Assembly (NCBI GenBank): GCA_902802375.1 | Contig: CADCLS010000001.1 | Coordinates: 186,001 to 250,000, forward strand | Direction of reading: 5' to 3' | From: Oscillospiraceae bacterium | Lineage (GTDB): Bacteria > Bacillota > Clostridia > Oscillospirales > Acutalibacteraceae | Length of the DNA stretch: 64,000 bases | Part shown: positions 1-7,914 of the stretch, one piece after another | How positions within the stretch are numbered: the stretch's first letter is position 1 | Layout: each line of letters opens with the position of its first letter | Program-made: the position numbers and the translations under genes | Notes under the pieces: generated by a model | What the model was told of the DNA's origin: nothing | Seen by the model: only the letters and a program-made list of their open reading frames with translations | Databases searched by the model: none

Positions 1-967
1 CAGTCATCGTGACATAATCGTCACACATTACGAAAAATGCTTTTTTGTGCTGTTTTTCGGCAACAGGTGCAGCGCATGCGTATAATGGCTCGTATTCCTT
101 ATATTCGAGGTCTTTACCCACAAATTCATCAATAATATCGTATGCCTTCTCGCCCTCTGTAGCAAGCGGAGAGAGTATCTTATCGAGCAGAGGTTTTGCC
201 ATATAGTATGTGTATCCGTCAACAGCTTTAACCTTGCAATATGTTTCCCTGGGATTTACGCAGAGCGCAACATTCGATGGCAGTGTCCACGGCGTAGTGG
301 TCCAAGCGAGAAAATATGCCTCCTCGCCCCTTACCTTAAAGCGTACAACTGCACTGCGCTCTTTAACCGCTTTATAACCTTGAGCCACTTCGTGAGAAGA
401 AAGCGGTGTTCCGCACCTTGGGCAATAGGGCACAACCTTAAAGCCTTTATACAGAAGACCTCTGTCAAATATCTGTTTTAGCGCCCACCACTCGGATTCG
501 ATAAAGTTGTTGTCATAAGTAACATAAGGATTATCCATATCAGCCCAAAAGCCAACTGTTTTGGAAAAATCCTCCCACATTCCTTTGTATTTCCAAACAC
601 TTTCCTTGCAGTGTTCAATGAACTCTTCAAGACCGTATTTTTCTATCTGCTCTTTACCGTCCAGCCCTAAAAGCTTTTCCACTTCAAGCTCTACCGGAAG
701 CCCGTGTGTATCCCAACCGGCTTTTCTCGGTACCATATAGCCCTTCATTGTACGGTAACGCGGTATCATATCCTTTATAACTCTTGTAAGTACATGACCT
801 ATATGAGGCTTTCCATTTGCAGTAGGAGGACCGTCATAAAAAACATACGGTTCACCTTTTGCTCTGGAATCAATACTCTTTTTGAATATTCCCTCACGGT
901 CCCAAAATTCCTTGATTTCTTTTTCCTGCTCAACAAAGTTGATATTCGGCTTAATATCCTTATACAT
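1..967 (-). CDS. ileS: Isoleucyl-tRNA synthetase, N-terminal part (runs off the window)
   Basis: Charges tRNA-Ile with isoleucine in the cytoplasm. The reading frame begins MYKDIKPNINFVEQEKEI and contains the class I signature PHIGH within DGPPTANGKPHIGH near residue 57, in the context specific to IleS. About 322 residues are present; the rest of the catalytic core, editing domain and KMSKS loop lie beyond the left edge. The ATG is preceded by GAAGGGAGA. A T-box leader directly upstream indicates control by uncharged tRNA-Ile, which supports the identification independently of the protein motifs. Confidence 0.95.
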   Translation of the reverse strand, partial: MYKDIKPNINFVEQEKEIKEFWDREGIFKKSIDSRAKGEPYVFYDGPPTANGKPHIGHVLTRVIKDMIPRYRTMKGYMVPRKAGWDTHGLPVELEVEKLLGLDGKEQIEKYGLEEFIEHCKESVWKYKGMWEDFSKTVGFWADMDNPYVTYDNNFIESEWWALKQIFDRGLLYKGFKVVPYCPRCGTPLSSHEVAQGYKAVKERSAVVRFKVRGEEAYFLAWTTTPWTLPSNVALCVNPRETYCKVKAVDGYTYYMAKPLLDKILSPLATEGEKAYDIIDEFVGKDLEYKEYEPLYACAAPVAEKQHKKAFFVMCDDYVTMT

Positions 968-982
968 TTAGAATCTCCCTTC

Positions 983-1230
983 AAGCCTTAAAAATAAACC
1001 CCGTCCACAATAGGACAGGGACAAACCTTAAACCACCTATAACGGACCAGCATCCGCGCCACGGTAACGGTATGGCAACCGGCAAGCGCTAATCGTTATC
1101 TTTCACGCCGCAGCTCGGGAGTGATACTGATGCATTTGTTACACCGACCTCGCACCGCCGCCGGCTCGCTTTGAAACATATATTGCACCACAGTCTCCGT
1201 CAACACCTTTGACAGTAATATATTACCATA
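983..1230 (-). promoter_or_regulatory. T-box leader of ileS
   Basis: T-box RNAs bind uncharged tRNA and decide between termination and readthrough. Read on the minus strand, this leader has the Stem I landmarks (AGCGAGCCGG, then GGCGGTGCGAGG and GGTCGGTG). It has an isoleucine specifier ATC in the block GTATCACTCCCGAGCTG, and ends in a Rho-independent terminator just before ileS. The antiterminator bulge is probably the TGGT of ATAGGTGGTTTAAGG; the usual ACCGCG half after it is not matched. The class and Ile specificity are well supported; exact boundaries are approximate. Confidence 0.85.
990..1020 (-). terminator. Terminator arm of the ileS T-box
   Basis: On the minus strand CCCTGTCC and GGACGGGG pair around a TATTGT loop and are followed by TTTATTTTT, an intrinsic terminator ending shortly before the ileS start codon. 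Confidence 0.85.
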
Positions 1231-1266
1231 CAGTTCATTAAAAATCAACATTATTATTAAAACATA

Positions 1267-1294
1267 TTGTATTTTTATAATTTTGTGATATAAT
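1267..1294 (+). promoter_or_regulatory. Putative sigma-A promoter for the LTA-synthase-like operon
   Basis: TTGTAT, 16 bases, TATAAT, with an extended -10 (TGA immediately before TATAAT). It lies about 40 bases upstream of the first gene of the three-gene + strand operon. Confidence 0.55.
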
Positions 1295-1331
1295 TATTCA
1301 ATAACTATTGTTGATCTGAAAAGAGTTGTTT

Positions 1332-3524
1332 ATGACTGAGATAAACTTCAACAGGATGTCGCGCAAAATTAAAAACTTCATCCACAGCGTATATGAATGG
1401 TTTCGTGAAAATACCGTTTTGAAATCGACAAAGACCGGTTTTATAATCGGTTCGGTTTTCACTGCCGTTTTAATGATAGTAACAATTATAAATCGTAACT
1501 CTTTTATAGAAACCGAAACAACCGGCAGGTGGCTTCTCTTAGGAGTTGCACTTATGATGCCGCTTATAATAGGTCTTGAAATTGCCTATAAATTCACAAT
1601 AACAGATGAACACAAGAACAATGTTTTTCATATTGTTATGATATTTTTGTTGCCTATTCTCAGTATAACTATGACTGAGTGTCTCAATAGCATTTTCATT
1701 TATGATATGACCTATCTCGGTTTTTTAGCAAATTACATTTTAATTTTGCTTATGTATTTTCTGGTTTTTTCTCTGAGTGGCAGTATCAAACTTTCTATTC
1801 TTATTGTAAACCCGATTTTATATTTGTTTGCTGTGTCCCACGCATATGTTGTGTACTTCCGCGGCACGCCCTTTTTACCTATGGATTTTTCGGGAATTAC
1901 TACCGGCTTGAATGTTGTCGGAACTTATTCATTTAAGCTTCTTTACAATGTTATTATCGGAACATATTTGCTGATATTTATAATAATACTGGGCGTAAAG
2001 ATTAAAACGCCAAAATTTAAGTCGGTTACGAAAATTGCGCTTCGCAGCTTTATGGGAGCCTTTTTCGCTATAGTTATTTCACTCTTTTACTTCACATCTG
2101 TTTTTGCTGATGCAGGAGTAAGACCTGACTTTTGGAATCAATCGCGCGGATATAAAAACTACGGCTTCGCTTTTTCTTTTTTCTGCAACACTAAATATCT
2201 TTATATGAGCGTACCAAACGGGTATGTTGCAGATGAAGTAGGAAATTATGTTGATAATACATATAGCGAAAACGAGCACAAAATTGTACCTTCCGAATCC
2301 GCACCTAACATCATTTGCATTATGAACGAATCACTCGCGGATATGCGAATACTCGGTGAATTCACAACAAATGAAGACTATATGCCTTTCATGCACTCAT
2401 TAAGCGAAAACACAATAAAAGGCAATTTGTATGTTCCCGTTGTAGGCGCCGGCACTTCTAATACAGAATTTGAATTCTTAACCGGAAACTCAGTAGCCTT
2501 CTTGCCTTCAGGCAGTAACGCATATATGCTTTATATTAAAAATCCTATGGCGTCTCTTGTTTCCACGCTTGAAGCACAAGGGTATTCTTCCCTTGCTTTT
2601 CATCCGTACTATGCTTCAGGATGGCACAGAACGAGCGTTTACGATTTTCTCGGCTTTGATAGGTTTATAAGTCTTGAAAATCTAATTGACCCATCAATTT
2701 TAGATGACTATGCTTCAAGCGGAAGCGGTGCGGATTATCTGCAAGCACTAATAGACCGCTATTATCCTGACAGACGCAATATGCTTATTCGCCAGTATGT
2801 AAGCGATTCATATAGTTATAAGACCATAATTGAAGATTTTGAAAATCGAGATACTGAGAAGCCGTATTTCGTTTTCAATGTAACTATGCAAAATCACGGC
2901 GGTTATACAATCAGTGCCGATAATTTTGACGAGTGTATCTCTATAACATCGAGCGAAACATATTATACAAAAGCTTCAAAGTATTTGTCACTTGTAAAGG
3001 CAAGCGACAATGCTTTCAGTGAACTGATTGACTATTTTAAGGGCGTAAAAGAGCCTACGCTCATTTGTATGTTTGGTGACCATCAGCCATCGATAGAAAC
3101 CGAGTTTATCGCATCAATAATGGGCGTAAACAGTTTAAGCTCGCTTGACATAAAGGGTGAACAAATGCGCCATATAACCCCGTTCTATATTTGGGCAAAC
3201 TATGATATAGAAGAGCAGTATATTGATAAACTCAGCTCAAACTATCTATCAACATTACTGCTTAAAACCGCAGGTCTTGAGCTTACTAAATACAACAGTT
3301 ATCTGTTAAATCTCTCAAAAACCTTGCCTGTTATTGACACTGTGGGATATATTGACAGTGAGGATAATTATTACCGCTGGAGTGACGATACGCAATACAG
3401 TGAAATATTGAGCCAGTATGAAAAAATCCAGTATAACAATGTTTTCGATAATGTAAATAAAAAGACCGATATGTTTTACCTTAACGACTTTGTAATTGAA
3501 ACCAATCAAAACGGTGATGAATAA
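1332..3524 (+). CDS. LTA synthase-like membrane sulfatase family protein
   Basis: Alkaline-phosphatase/sulfatase superfamily protein of the LtaS type, which transfers glycerol-phosphate or related groups outside the membrane. Six or seven hydrophobic segments fill residues ~38-260 and an extracellular catalytic domain follows. Family motifs seen: NESLAD (metal-binding Glu), the nucleophile Thr in GAGTSNTEFE near residue 378, TMQNHGGY, and FGDHQP. At ~730 residues it is longer than LtaS (~650). I start at this ATG because AAAAGAG lies seven bases upstream; an in-frame TTG six bases earlier is less likely. It heads a tightly coupled operon with the Nudix and LOG genes (TAATG overlap). The exact substrate cannot be read from sequence. 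Confidence 0.85.
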   Translation: MTEINFNRMSRKIKNFIHSVYEWFRENTVLKSTKTGFIIGSVFTAVLMIVTIINRNSFIETETTGRWLLLGVALMMPLIIGLEIAYKFTITDEHKNNVFHIVMIFLLPILSITMTECLNSIFIYDMTYLGFLANYILILLMYFLVFSLSGSIKLSILIVNPILYLFAVSHAYVVYFRGTPFLPMDFSGITTGLNVVGTYSFKLLYNVIIGTYLLIFIIILGVKIKTPKFKSVTKIALRSFMGAFFAIVISLFYFTSVFADAGVRPDFWNQSRGYKNYGFAFSFFCNTKYLYMSVPNGYVADEVGNYVDNTYSENEHKIVPSESAPNIICIMNESLADMRILGEFTTNEDYMPFMHSLSENTIKGNLYVPVVGAGTSNTEFEFLTGNSVAFLPSGSNAYMLYIKNPMASLVSTLEAQGYSSLAFHPYYASGWHRTSVYDFLGFDRFISLENLIDPSILDDYASSGSGADYLQALIDRYYPDRRNMLIRQYVSDSYSYKTIIEDFENRDTEKPYFVFNVTMQNHGGYTISADNFDECISITSSETYYTKASKYLSLVKASDNAFSELIDYFKGVKEPTLICMFGDHQPSIETEFIASIMGVNSLSSLDIKGEQMRHITPFYIWANYDIEEQYIDKLSSNYLSTLLLKTAGLELTKYNSYLLNLSKTLPVIDTVGYIDSEDNYYRWSDDTQYSEILSQYEKIQYNNVFDNVNKKTDMFYLNDFVIETNQNGDE

Positions 3525-4009
3525 TGCGTAACACAACGCTTTGTCATATTGAAAATGACGGTAAGTATCTAATGCTTCACCGCGTCAAGAAAGAAAATGA
3601 TCTGAATCACGATAAGTGGGTCGGTATCGGCGGTAAATTCAAAGAAAACGAAAGTCCTGAGGAGTGTAATGCGCGAGAGGTTCTTGAAGAAACCGGACTT
3701 ACACTTTATGATGCAAAATACCGTTGCGTTGTCACATTTGTATCCGACATTTGGGAAAGCGAGCTTATGCATATTTTCACCGCAAGCGAGTTTTCGGGTA
3801 CAATAAAAGAGTGTGATGAGGGCGAGCTTGTATGGATAGATAAAAAAGAACTGCCGGATATGCCAATTTGGGAGGGAGATAAAATATTTTTGCGCCTTAT
3901 TGATGATAAATCTCACCCATTTTTTTCATTAAGGCTTGAATACAAAAACGATAAACTGATTGATGCAAAACTAAACGGTGAAAAAATCAACATACAGGAG
4001 TACTTATGA
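3524..4009 (+). CDS. Nudix hydrolase (MutT-like)
   Basis: Hydrolyses a nucleoside diphosphate linked to another moiety; a MutT-like 8-oxo-dGTP clean-up role is usual for this length (161 aa). The Nudix box is complete: G, five residues, E, seven residues, REVLEETGL, around residues 39-61. A substrate-side loop GIGGKFKENES precedes it. Its ATG overlaps the stop of the upstream sulfatase gene by one base and its stop overlaps the next start by four, so the three genes are probably translated together. Substrate is inferred only at family level. Confidence 0.88.
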   Translation: MRNTTLCHIENDGKYLMLHRVKKENDLNHDKWVGIGGKFKENESPEECNAREVLEETGLTLYDAKYRCVVTFVSDIWESELMHIFTASEFSGTIKECDEGELVWIDKKELPDMPIWEGDKIFLRLIDDKSHPFFSLRLEYKNDKLIDAKLNGEKINIQEYL

Positions 4010-4536
4010 ATATATGTATTTACGGTTCCGCCAATGAAGAAATTGATATTACTTTCCGAAACGCAGGTGTTAAACTCGGAGAAGCGTTAGGCACAAGCGG
4101 TCATACACTTATTTTTGGTGGCGGTGCAAGCGGAATGATGGGCGCCGTTGCTCGAGGCGTGCGTAAAGTCGGAGGGCAAGTTATAGGTATATCACCGGAA
4201 TTCTTTAATGTTGACGGCGTATTGTTTGAAGACTGCACTAAAATGATATATACTGCAGATATGCGTTCGCGCAAAGAAAAACTTGAAAATATGGCGGACG
4301 CCTTTATAGTCACACCGGGCGGCATAGGTACAATGGATGAATTTTTTGAGACAATCTCGCTAAAACAACTGAAAATCATTGATAAGCCCCTGATAATTTA
4401 TAATGTGAACGGTTTTTATAACAATCTTATTGAGCTACTTAAAAGCAGTGCTGAAATGCACTTTTTGGGAAAAGGTGATTTAGACCTGTTCTATGTTTCC
4501 GACGATCCTGAAAAAATATTAGAGTATATTAAATAA
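4006..4536 (+). CDS. LOG-family protein (TIGR00730, nucleotide phosphoribohydrolase)
   Basis: Rossmann-like LOG/lysine-decarboxylase-like family, whose studied members remove ribose-5-phosphate from nucleoside monophosphates. At 176 aa the length is normal. Visible motifs: GSANEE near the N-terminus, FGGGASGMMGAVARG for nucleotide binding, and the hallmark PGGIGTMDEFFE. It is coupled to the Nudix gene by an ATGA overlap, consistent with a nucleotide-salvage or clean-up pair. A bidirectional terminator follows. Confidence 0.88.
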   Translation: MNICIYGSANEEIDITFRNAGVKLGEALGTSGHTLIFGGGASGMMGAVARGVRKVGGQVIGISPEFFNVDGVLFEDCTKMIYTADMRSRKEKLENMADAFIVTPGGIGTMDEFFETISLKQLKIIDKPLIIYNVNGFYNNLIELLKSSAEMHFLGKGDLDLFYVSDDPEKILEYIK

Positions 4537-4545
4537 TTTGTGTAT

Positions 4546-4582
4546 AAATCAGGACCTCCGTATTTGCCGGAGGTCCTGATTT
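4546..4582. terminator. Bidirectional intrinsic terminator
   Basis: Arms AAATCAGGACCTCCG and CGGAGGTCCTGATTT around a seven-base loop. T/A runs on both sides let it serve the + operon ending at 4536 and the - strand CAP-protein gene ending at 4601. Confidence 0.9.
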
Positions 4583-4600
4583 CGTATTTTTCAATTTTTA

Positions 4601-5215
4601 TCATCCGATAAACATTTGTGTCCAATAATTGCCGTTTGCAACATATCCGACACCGATTTGCGTATAAGAAGAATTCAGGATGTTTGCTCTATGACCGCTG
4701 GAGTTCATCCAAGCGGTTACAACCTCTTTTGGTGTTCTTTGACCATAAGCGATATTCTCACCTGCCGCACGGTATGTTATTCCAAAAGATTTCATCATTT
4801 GGAACGGAGTACCGTATGTGGGACTTGTATGTGAGAAATAATGTTTATCAACCATATCCTGAGATTTATACCGCGCTACACGGCACAATTCCCAGTTTTT
4901 GCTTAAAGCTTTCAGACCGTTTTTTACACGAATCTCGTTAACTAAGCGTATAACTTCATCTTCATACTCTAAAACAGTTGTATCAATACCGGGAATGTTA
5001 ATCTTATCACCGGGATAAATTAAATCAGGATTTTTTATTTGCGGATTTGCAGCAATTATTTCGCTGATGCCTATTTCATATCGTACGGCAATTTTCCACA
5101 TAGAATCGCCTTTTACAACAGTATAGGTTGCTTTGGCAGGGGTAGTAGCCGAAGCAGGTATTGCCATAAGAGCAAACATCAAAACAGCTATAAATATTGA
5201 AAAAATTTTCTTCAT
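4601..5215 (-). CDS. Secreted LysM + CAP (SCP/YkwD-like) domain protein
   Basis: Exported cell-wall-associated protein. A signal peptide (MKKIFSIFIAVLMFALMAIPASA, cleavage after ASA, residues 1-23) is followed by one LysM domain (~residues 30-75: YTVVKGDSMWKIA, then PDLIYPGDKINIP) that binds peptidoglycan. A CAP domain (~85-204) contains HYFSHTSP, AGENIAYGQ and SGHRANILN. Start chosen at the ATG six bases after GGAGGT; the longer upstream extension has no ribosome site and would bury the signal peptide. Spore-formers encode several such proteins, including coat/cortex proteins, but no specific role is shown here. Confidence 0.9.
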   Translation of the reverse strand: MKKIFSIFIAVLMFALMAIPASATTPAKATYTVVKGDSMWKIAVRYEIGISEIIAANPQIKNPDLIYPGDKINIPGIDTTVLEYEDEVIRLVNEIRVKNGLKALSKNWELCRVARYKSQDMVDKHYFSHTSPTYGTPFQMMKSFGITYRAAGENIAYGQRTPKEVVTAWMNSSGHRANILNSSYTQIGVGYVANGNYWTQMFIG

Positions 5216-5226
5216 ATTATACCTCC

Positions 5227-5258
5227 AAAAAAACAGCAGCCCCATTTAAGAGGCTGCT
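5227..5258 (-). terminator. Terminator of the 23-residue ORF
   Basis: On the minus strand AGCAGCC and GGCTGCT pair and are followed by GTTTTTTT. It ends only a few bases before the ribosome site of the LysM-CAP gene, so that gene depends on readthrough or a promoter not recognised here. Confidence 0.8.
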
Positions 5259-5296
5259 TAAACACACATTAAAAATCGTAGTCTTCCCTGCTTAAA

Positions 5297-5368
5297 TCAG
5301 CAGCCCCAACCAAATAGCGAACAAAGAAGTTGCCATATAGAATTGCAATTAAAATTAAAATTACACAT
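5297..5368 (-). CDS. Predicted 23-residue Cys/Trp/Phe-rich peptide
   Basis: A short ORF starting MCNFNFNCNSIW and ending LFGWGC, with four cysteines. The AGGAGG ribosome site lies seven bases before the ATG. A near-consensus promoter and a dedicated terminator frame it, so it looks like a complete independent transcription unit. No family recognised; an amphipathic or membrane-active peptide, spore micropeptide or regulatory leader is possible. No transcript or conservation data are available here. Confidence 0.55.
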   Translation of the reverse strand: MCNFNFNCNSIWQLLCSLFGWGC

Positions 5369-5412
5369 ATATTTACCTCCTAATGTTTGGTTTGTCTCTC
5401 GAGGACAAGTAC

Positions 5413-5441
5413 ATTATAACAAATGAAAATACTTTTTTCAA
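5413..5441 (-). promoter_or_regulatory. Sigma-A promoter of the 23-residue ORF
   Basis: Minus strand TTGAAA, exactly 17 bases, TATAAT, about 45 bases upstream of the small ORF. Confidence 0.75.
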
Positions 5442-5463
5442 ATGTAATGATTTCCAAAATAAT

Positions 5464-5494
5464 ATAGGCTTCTGATTTTTACTCAGAAGCCTAT
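5464..5494 (-). terminator. Terminator of the penicillin-binding protein gene
   Basis: Perfect ten-base arms AGGCTTCTGA and TCAGAAGCCT with a seven-base loop, located just after the stop codon. Confidence 0.8.
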
Positions 5495-5509
5495 GCTTGT
5501 ATATCATTC

Positions 5510-7783
5510 TCAACCCGTCGGAGACGGCGTATTAGATGTTTCTTCCTGTGATTGAGTCGGCGTTTTTTTCTCTTCATCAGATGAAGTTGAAGCCTGAGAA
5601 ATAGAATCCACTGATGAATTCTCTGAGCTAGAAACCGCACTTGAAGATTCATTCGAAACAGTACTGGCACTTGAAGACTGTTTTGAAGAATTCTCTGAAA
5701 CTGATTTTTCATTCCGCACTTCAGTATGAACACCGTTACAATATTTATAGTAAACACCGGGTACTAAATATCCGTATTCTGTTGAACTGCATTTTGAGCC
5801 GGCACGAAGACCGGTATTTGTACAAAAACGAGCGCGCAGTAAAGTATCACTCATTTCGAAATCTTTTCGCTCAAGATTCTTATGAACATCGCTCATAACA
5901 GTACGCCAAACTGTTGCGGCTAGCGAAGTATTCCTCATATTCTCAGGTTGGTCAAAACCGCACCAGACACTTGCAACATAATAAGGCGTGCCGCCTACAA
6001 CCCATGAGTCGTTCGCTTCTGACGATGTACCGGTTTTAGCAAAAGCTCGCATAGAACGGCTGTAACCACCAAGAGCTCTGCCTGTCCCTCCCTCGTCATA
6101 AACAACGCCCTGGAGAAGTTTATTCATAATATCCGCTGATTCAGGCTTCAAAACTCGTTTGCTCTCTTCTCTCGACAAAACAGTATTACCGCTGGCGTCT
6201 ACAACTTTTGTGTATGTTTTCGGCGTATTATACATGCCATGATTTCCGAAAATTGAATATGCTGCGGCAGATTGAGTAGTAGTAATACCATACTGACAAC
6301 CGCCTATTGCAAGAGACGCCGGATTAATATCAACATCGGTGAGATAAGATAGATTAAGATCGTATTTGAGAAATGAAAATGATTTATCGAGACCTATTTG
6401 ACTTATAAGTTGCACCGGGATAGTATTTGCAGAATGTGCTATAGCACGCCTCAGAGTGATTTTCCCTTCATAACCGCCATACCATTCACGAGGACCGGCT
6501 TTGCCGCCTCCATAATAGTTTGGTACCGGCTTATCGTCAACAACACTTGAATAAGAGATAATTCCCTGATCGATAGCAAGCGCATATACACCGAGTGGTT
6601 TCATTGTAGAACCCGGTTGACGAGGAGACTCCATAGCGCGGTTAAGACCGCGATTTACTGTTTTTTCACCTACGCCGCCGACAATACCTTTTATGTTTCC
6701 CTCATAGTCAAGCACCGTCATAGCAGACTGAACGCGGATTTCTTTATTTTTGCGTGATTTTATGGAAAAATACTTGTCAGGATTATTGTATACTTCTTCC
6801 ATTTTTCCCTGAATAAAAGGATTAACTGTTGAGTATATGCGATATCCGCCATTGTACAAAAGCTTTGCCGCAGATTCTACCGAAATACCATTAATCTTTG
6901 CCAAATCCTCCGATACATCGCTTATAAGAGCGTCTATATAATAATTATTAATCGGCAATTCAAAACTGCTCTGCTGATCTTTATTGACAATAATATCGCT
7001 GCTTATAGCCTGCATATATTCCTCGTCAGATATTTTATTGAGCTCTCGCATTTTATCAAGTACAGCGTTTCGCCGTTTCATATTATTCTGTGGCTTTGTA
7101 TCGGGATTATATTTTGAAGGATTTTTAGTAATTGCCGCAAGGGCTGCACATTCAACGAGCGATAGTTGTGCAACATCCTTATTAAAATAATAATTTGCCG
7201 CCACCTGAACTCCGCATATACTGCTTCCAAGCGAAATAGTGTTAAGATACGCTTCCAGAATATCGGTTTTACTAAGTTTCTTTTCTATATATTGCGCGCG
7301 CAAAATTTCACGAAATTTACGAGTTGCACTTTTATCCCGGTCATTTGTTATGTTTTTAATAAGCTGTTGCGTAATAGTTGAGCCACCCTGATTTGAATCA
7401 TAAATATTTACAAACGGCAAATAATTTATGAAGGCGGAAGCCGTACGCTTCCAGTCAACACCGTTATGCTCATAAAATCTTTGATCTTCAATAGAAATAA
7501 AGGCATCAATAAGCTTTTTAGGAATATTTTCTATATCAACCCAAATGCGGTTTTCATCACCGTGAAGCCTTTGATACTCTTCCCAAGCGCCCATATCATT
7601 TTGTGCATAAACGATAGAGGTCATATTAAGTTCATAATTTTTAATATCTGTTACTACTTCTTGACCGCCTATAAAATCTTCAACCGCACCAAGAAAATCC
7701 TTAAAAGAAGTAGTCAGCAAAACAGAGGACACTATAATTATTACGGACATAAAAGAACATAGCCACTTAAACGGTTTTTCCAC
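5510..7783 (-). CDS. Class A penicillin-binding protein (transglycosylase-transpeptidase, PBP1A family)
   Basis: Bifunctional peptidoglycan synthase. A short cytoplasmic stretch and one membrane anchor (~residues 8-28) precede a GT51 glycosyltransferase domain with EDQRFYEHNGVDW and GGSTITQQLIKN. A penicillin-binding transpeptidase domain follows with nucleophile motif SPRQPGSTMKP, an SAN motif (AHSANT) and KTGTS. The C-terminus (~last 70 residues) is a low-complexity Ser/Glu/Thr tail, common in Firmicutes PBP1s. I place the start at a GTG six bases after AGGGGGG; an ATG two codons earlier touches that ribosome site directly and is the alternative. It has its own promoter and terminator. Confidence 0.95.
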   Translation of the reverse strand: MEKPFKWLCSFMSVIIIVSSVLLTTSFKDFLGAVEDFIGGQEVVTDIKNYELNMTSIVYAQNDMGAWEEYQRLHGDENRIWVDIENIPKKLIDAFISIEDQRFYEHNGVDWKRTASAFINYLPFVNIYDSNQGGSTITQQLIKNITNDRDKSATRKFREILRAQYIEKKLSKTDILEAYLNTISLGSSICGVQVAANYYFNKDVAQLSLVECAALAAITKNPSKYNPDTKPQNNMKRRNAVLDKMRELNKISDEEYMQAISSDIIVNKDQQSSFELPINNYYIDALISDVSEDLAKINGISVESAAKLLYNGGYRIYSTVNPFIQGKMEEVYNNPDKYFSIKSRKNKEIRVQSAMTVLDYEGNIKGIVGGVGEKTVNRGLNRAMESPRQPGSTMKPLGVYALAIDQGIISYSSVVDDKPVPNYYGGGKAGPREWYGGYEGKITLRRAIAHSANTIPVQLISQIGLDKSFSFLKYDLNLSYLTDVDINPASLAIGGCQYGITTTQSAAAYSIFGNHGMYNTPKTYTKVVDASGNTVLSREESKRVLKPESADIMNKLLQGVVYDEGGTGRALGGYSRSMRAFAKTGTSSEANDSWVVGGTPYYVASVWCGFDQPENMRNTSLAATVWRTVMSDVHKNLERKDFEMSDTLLRARFCTNTGLRAGSKCSSTEYGYLVPGVYYKYCNGVHTEVRNEKSVSENSSKQSSSASTVSNESSSAVSSSENSSVDSISQASTSSDEEKKTPTQSQEETSNTPSPTG

Positions 7784-7809
7784 GAGCATCCCCCCTAATA
7801 ATCAAAGGT

Positions 7810-7838
7810 ATTATATCACTATTTTATTGTTTTGGCAA
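7810..7838 (-). promoter_or_regulatory. Promoter of the PBP gene
   Basis: Minus strand TTGCCA, 17 bases, TATAAT with an extended -10 TGA, about 30 bases before the start codon. Confidence 0.7.
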
Positions 7839-7875
7839 TTATTTTTATTAAATTCATAATTTTGTTATAATTAAC

Positions 7876-7884
7876 TGATATAAT
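7876..7884 (+). promoter_or_regulatory. Extended -10 promoter candidate for the ABC transporter gene
   Basis: TGATATAAT lies about 30 bases upstream of the ABC gene. The matching -35 (ATAATT at 17 bases) is poor, so recognition would rest on the extended -10. Confidence 0.4.
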
Positions 7885-7914
7885 ATATCAAAAATAGTTT
7901 TTTGGAGAGAATAT

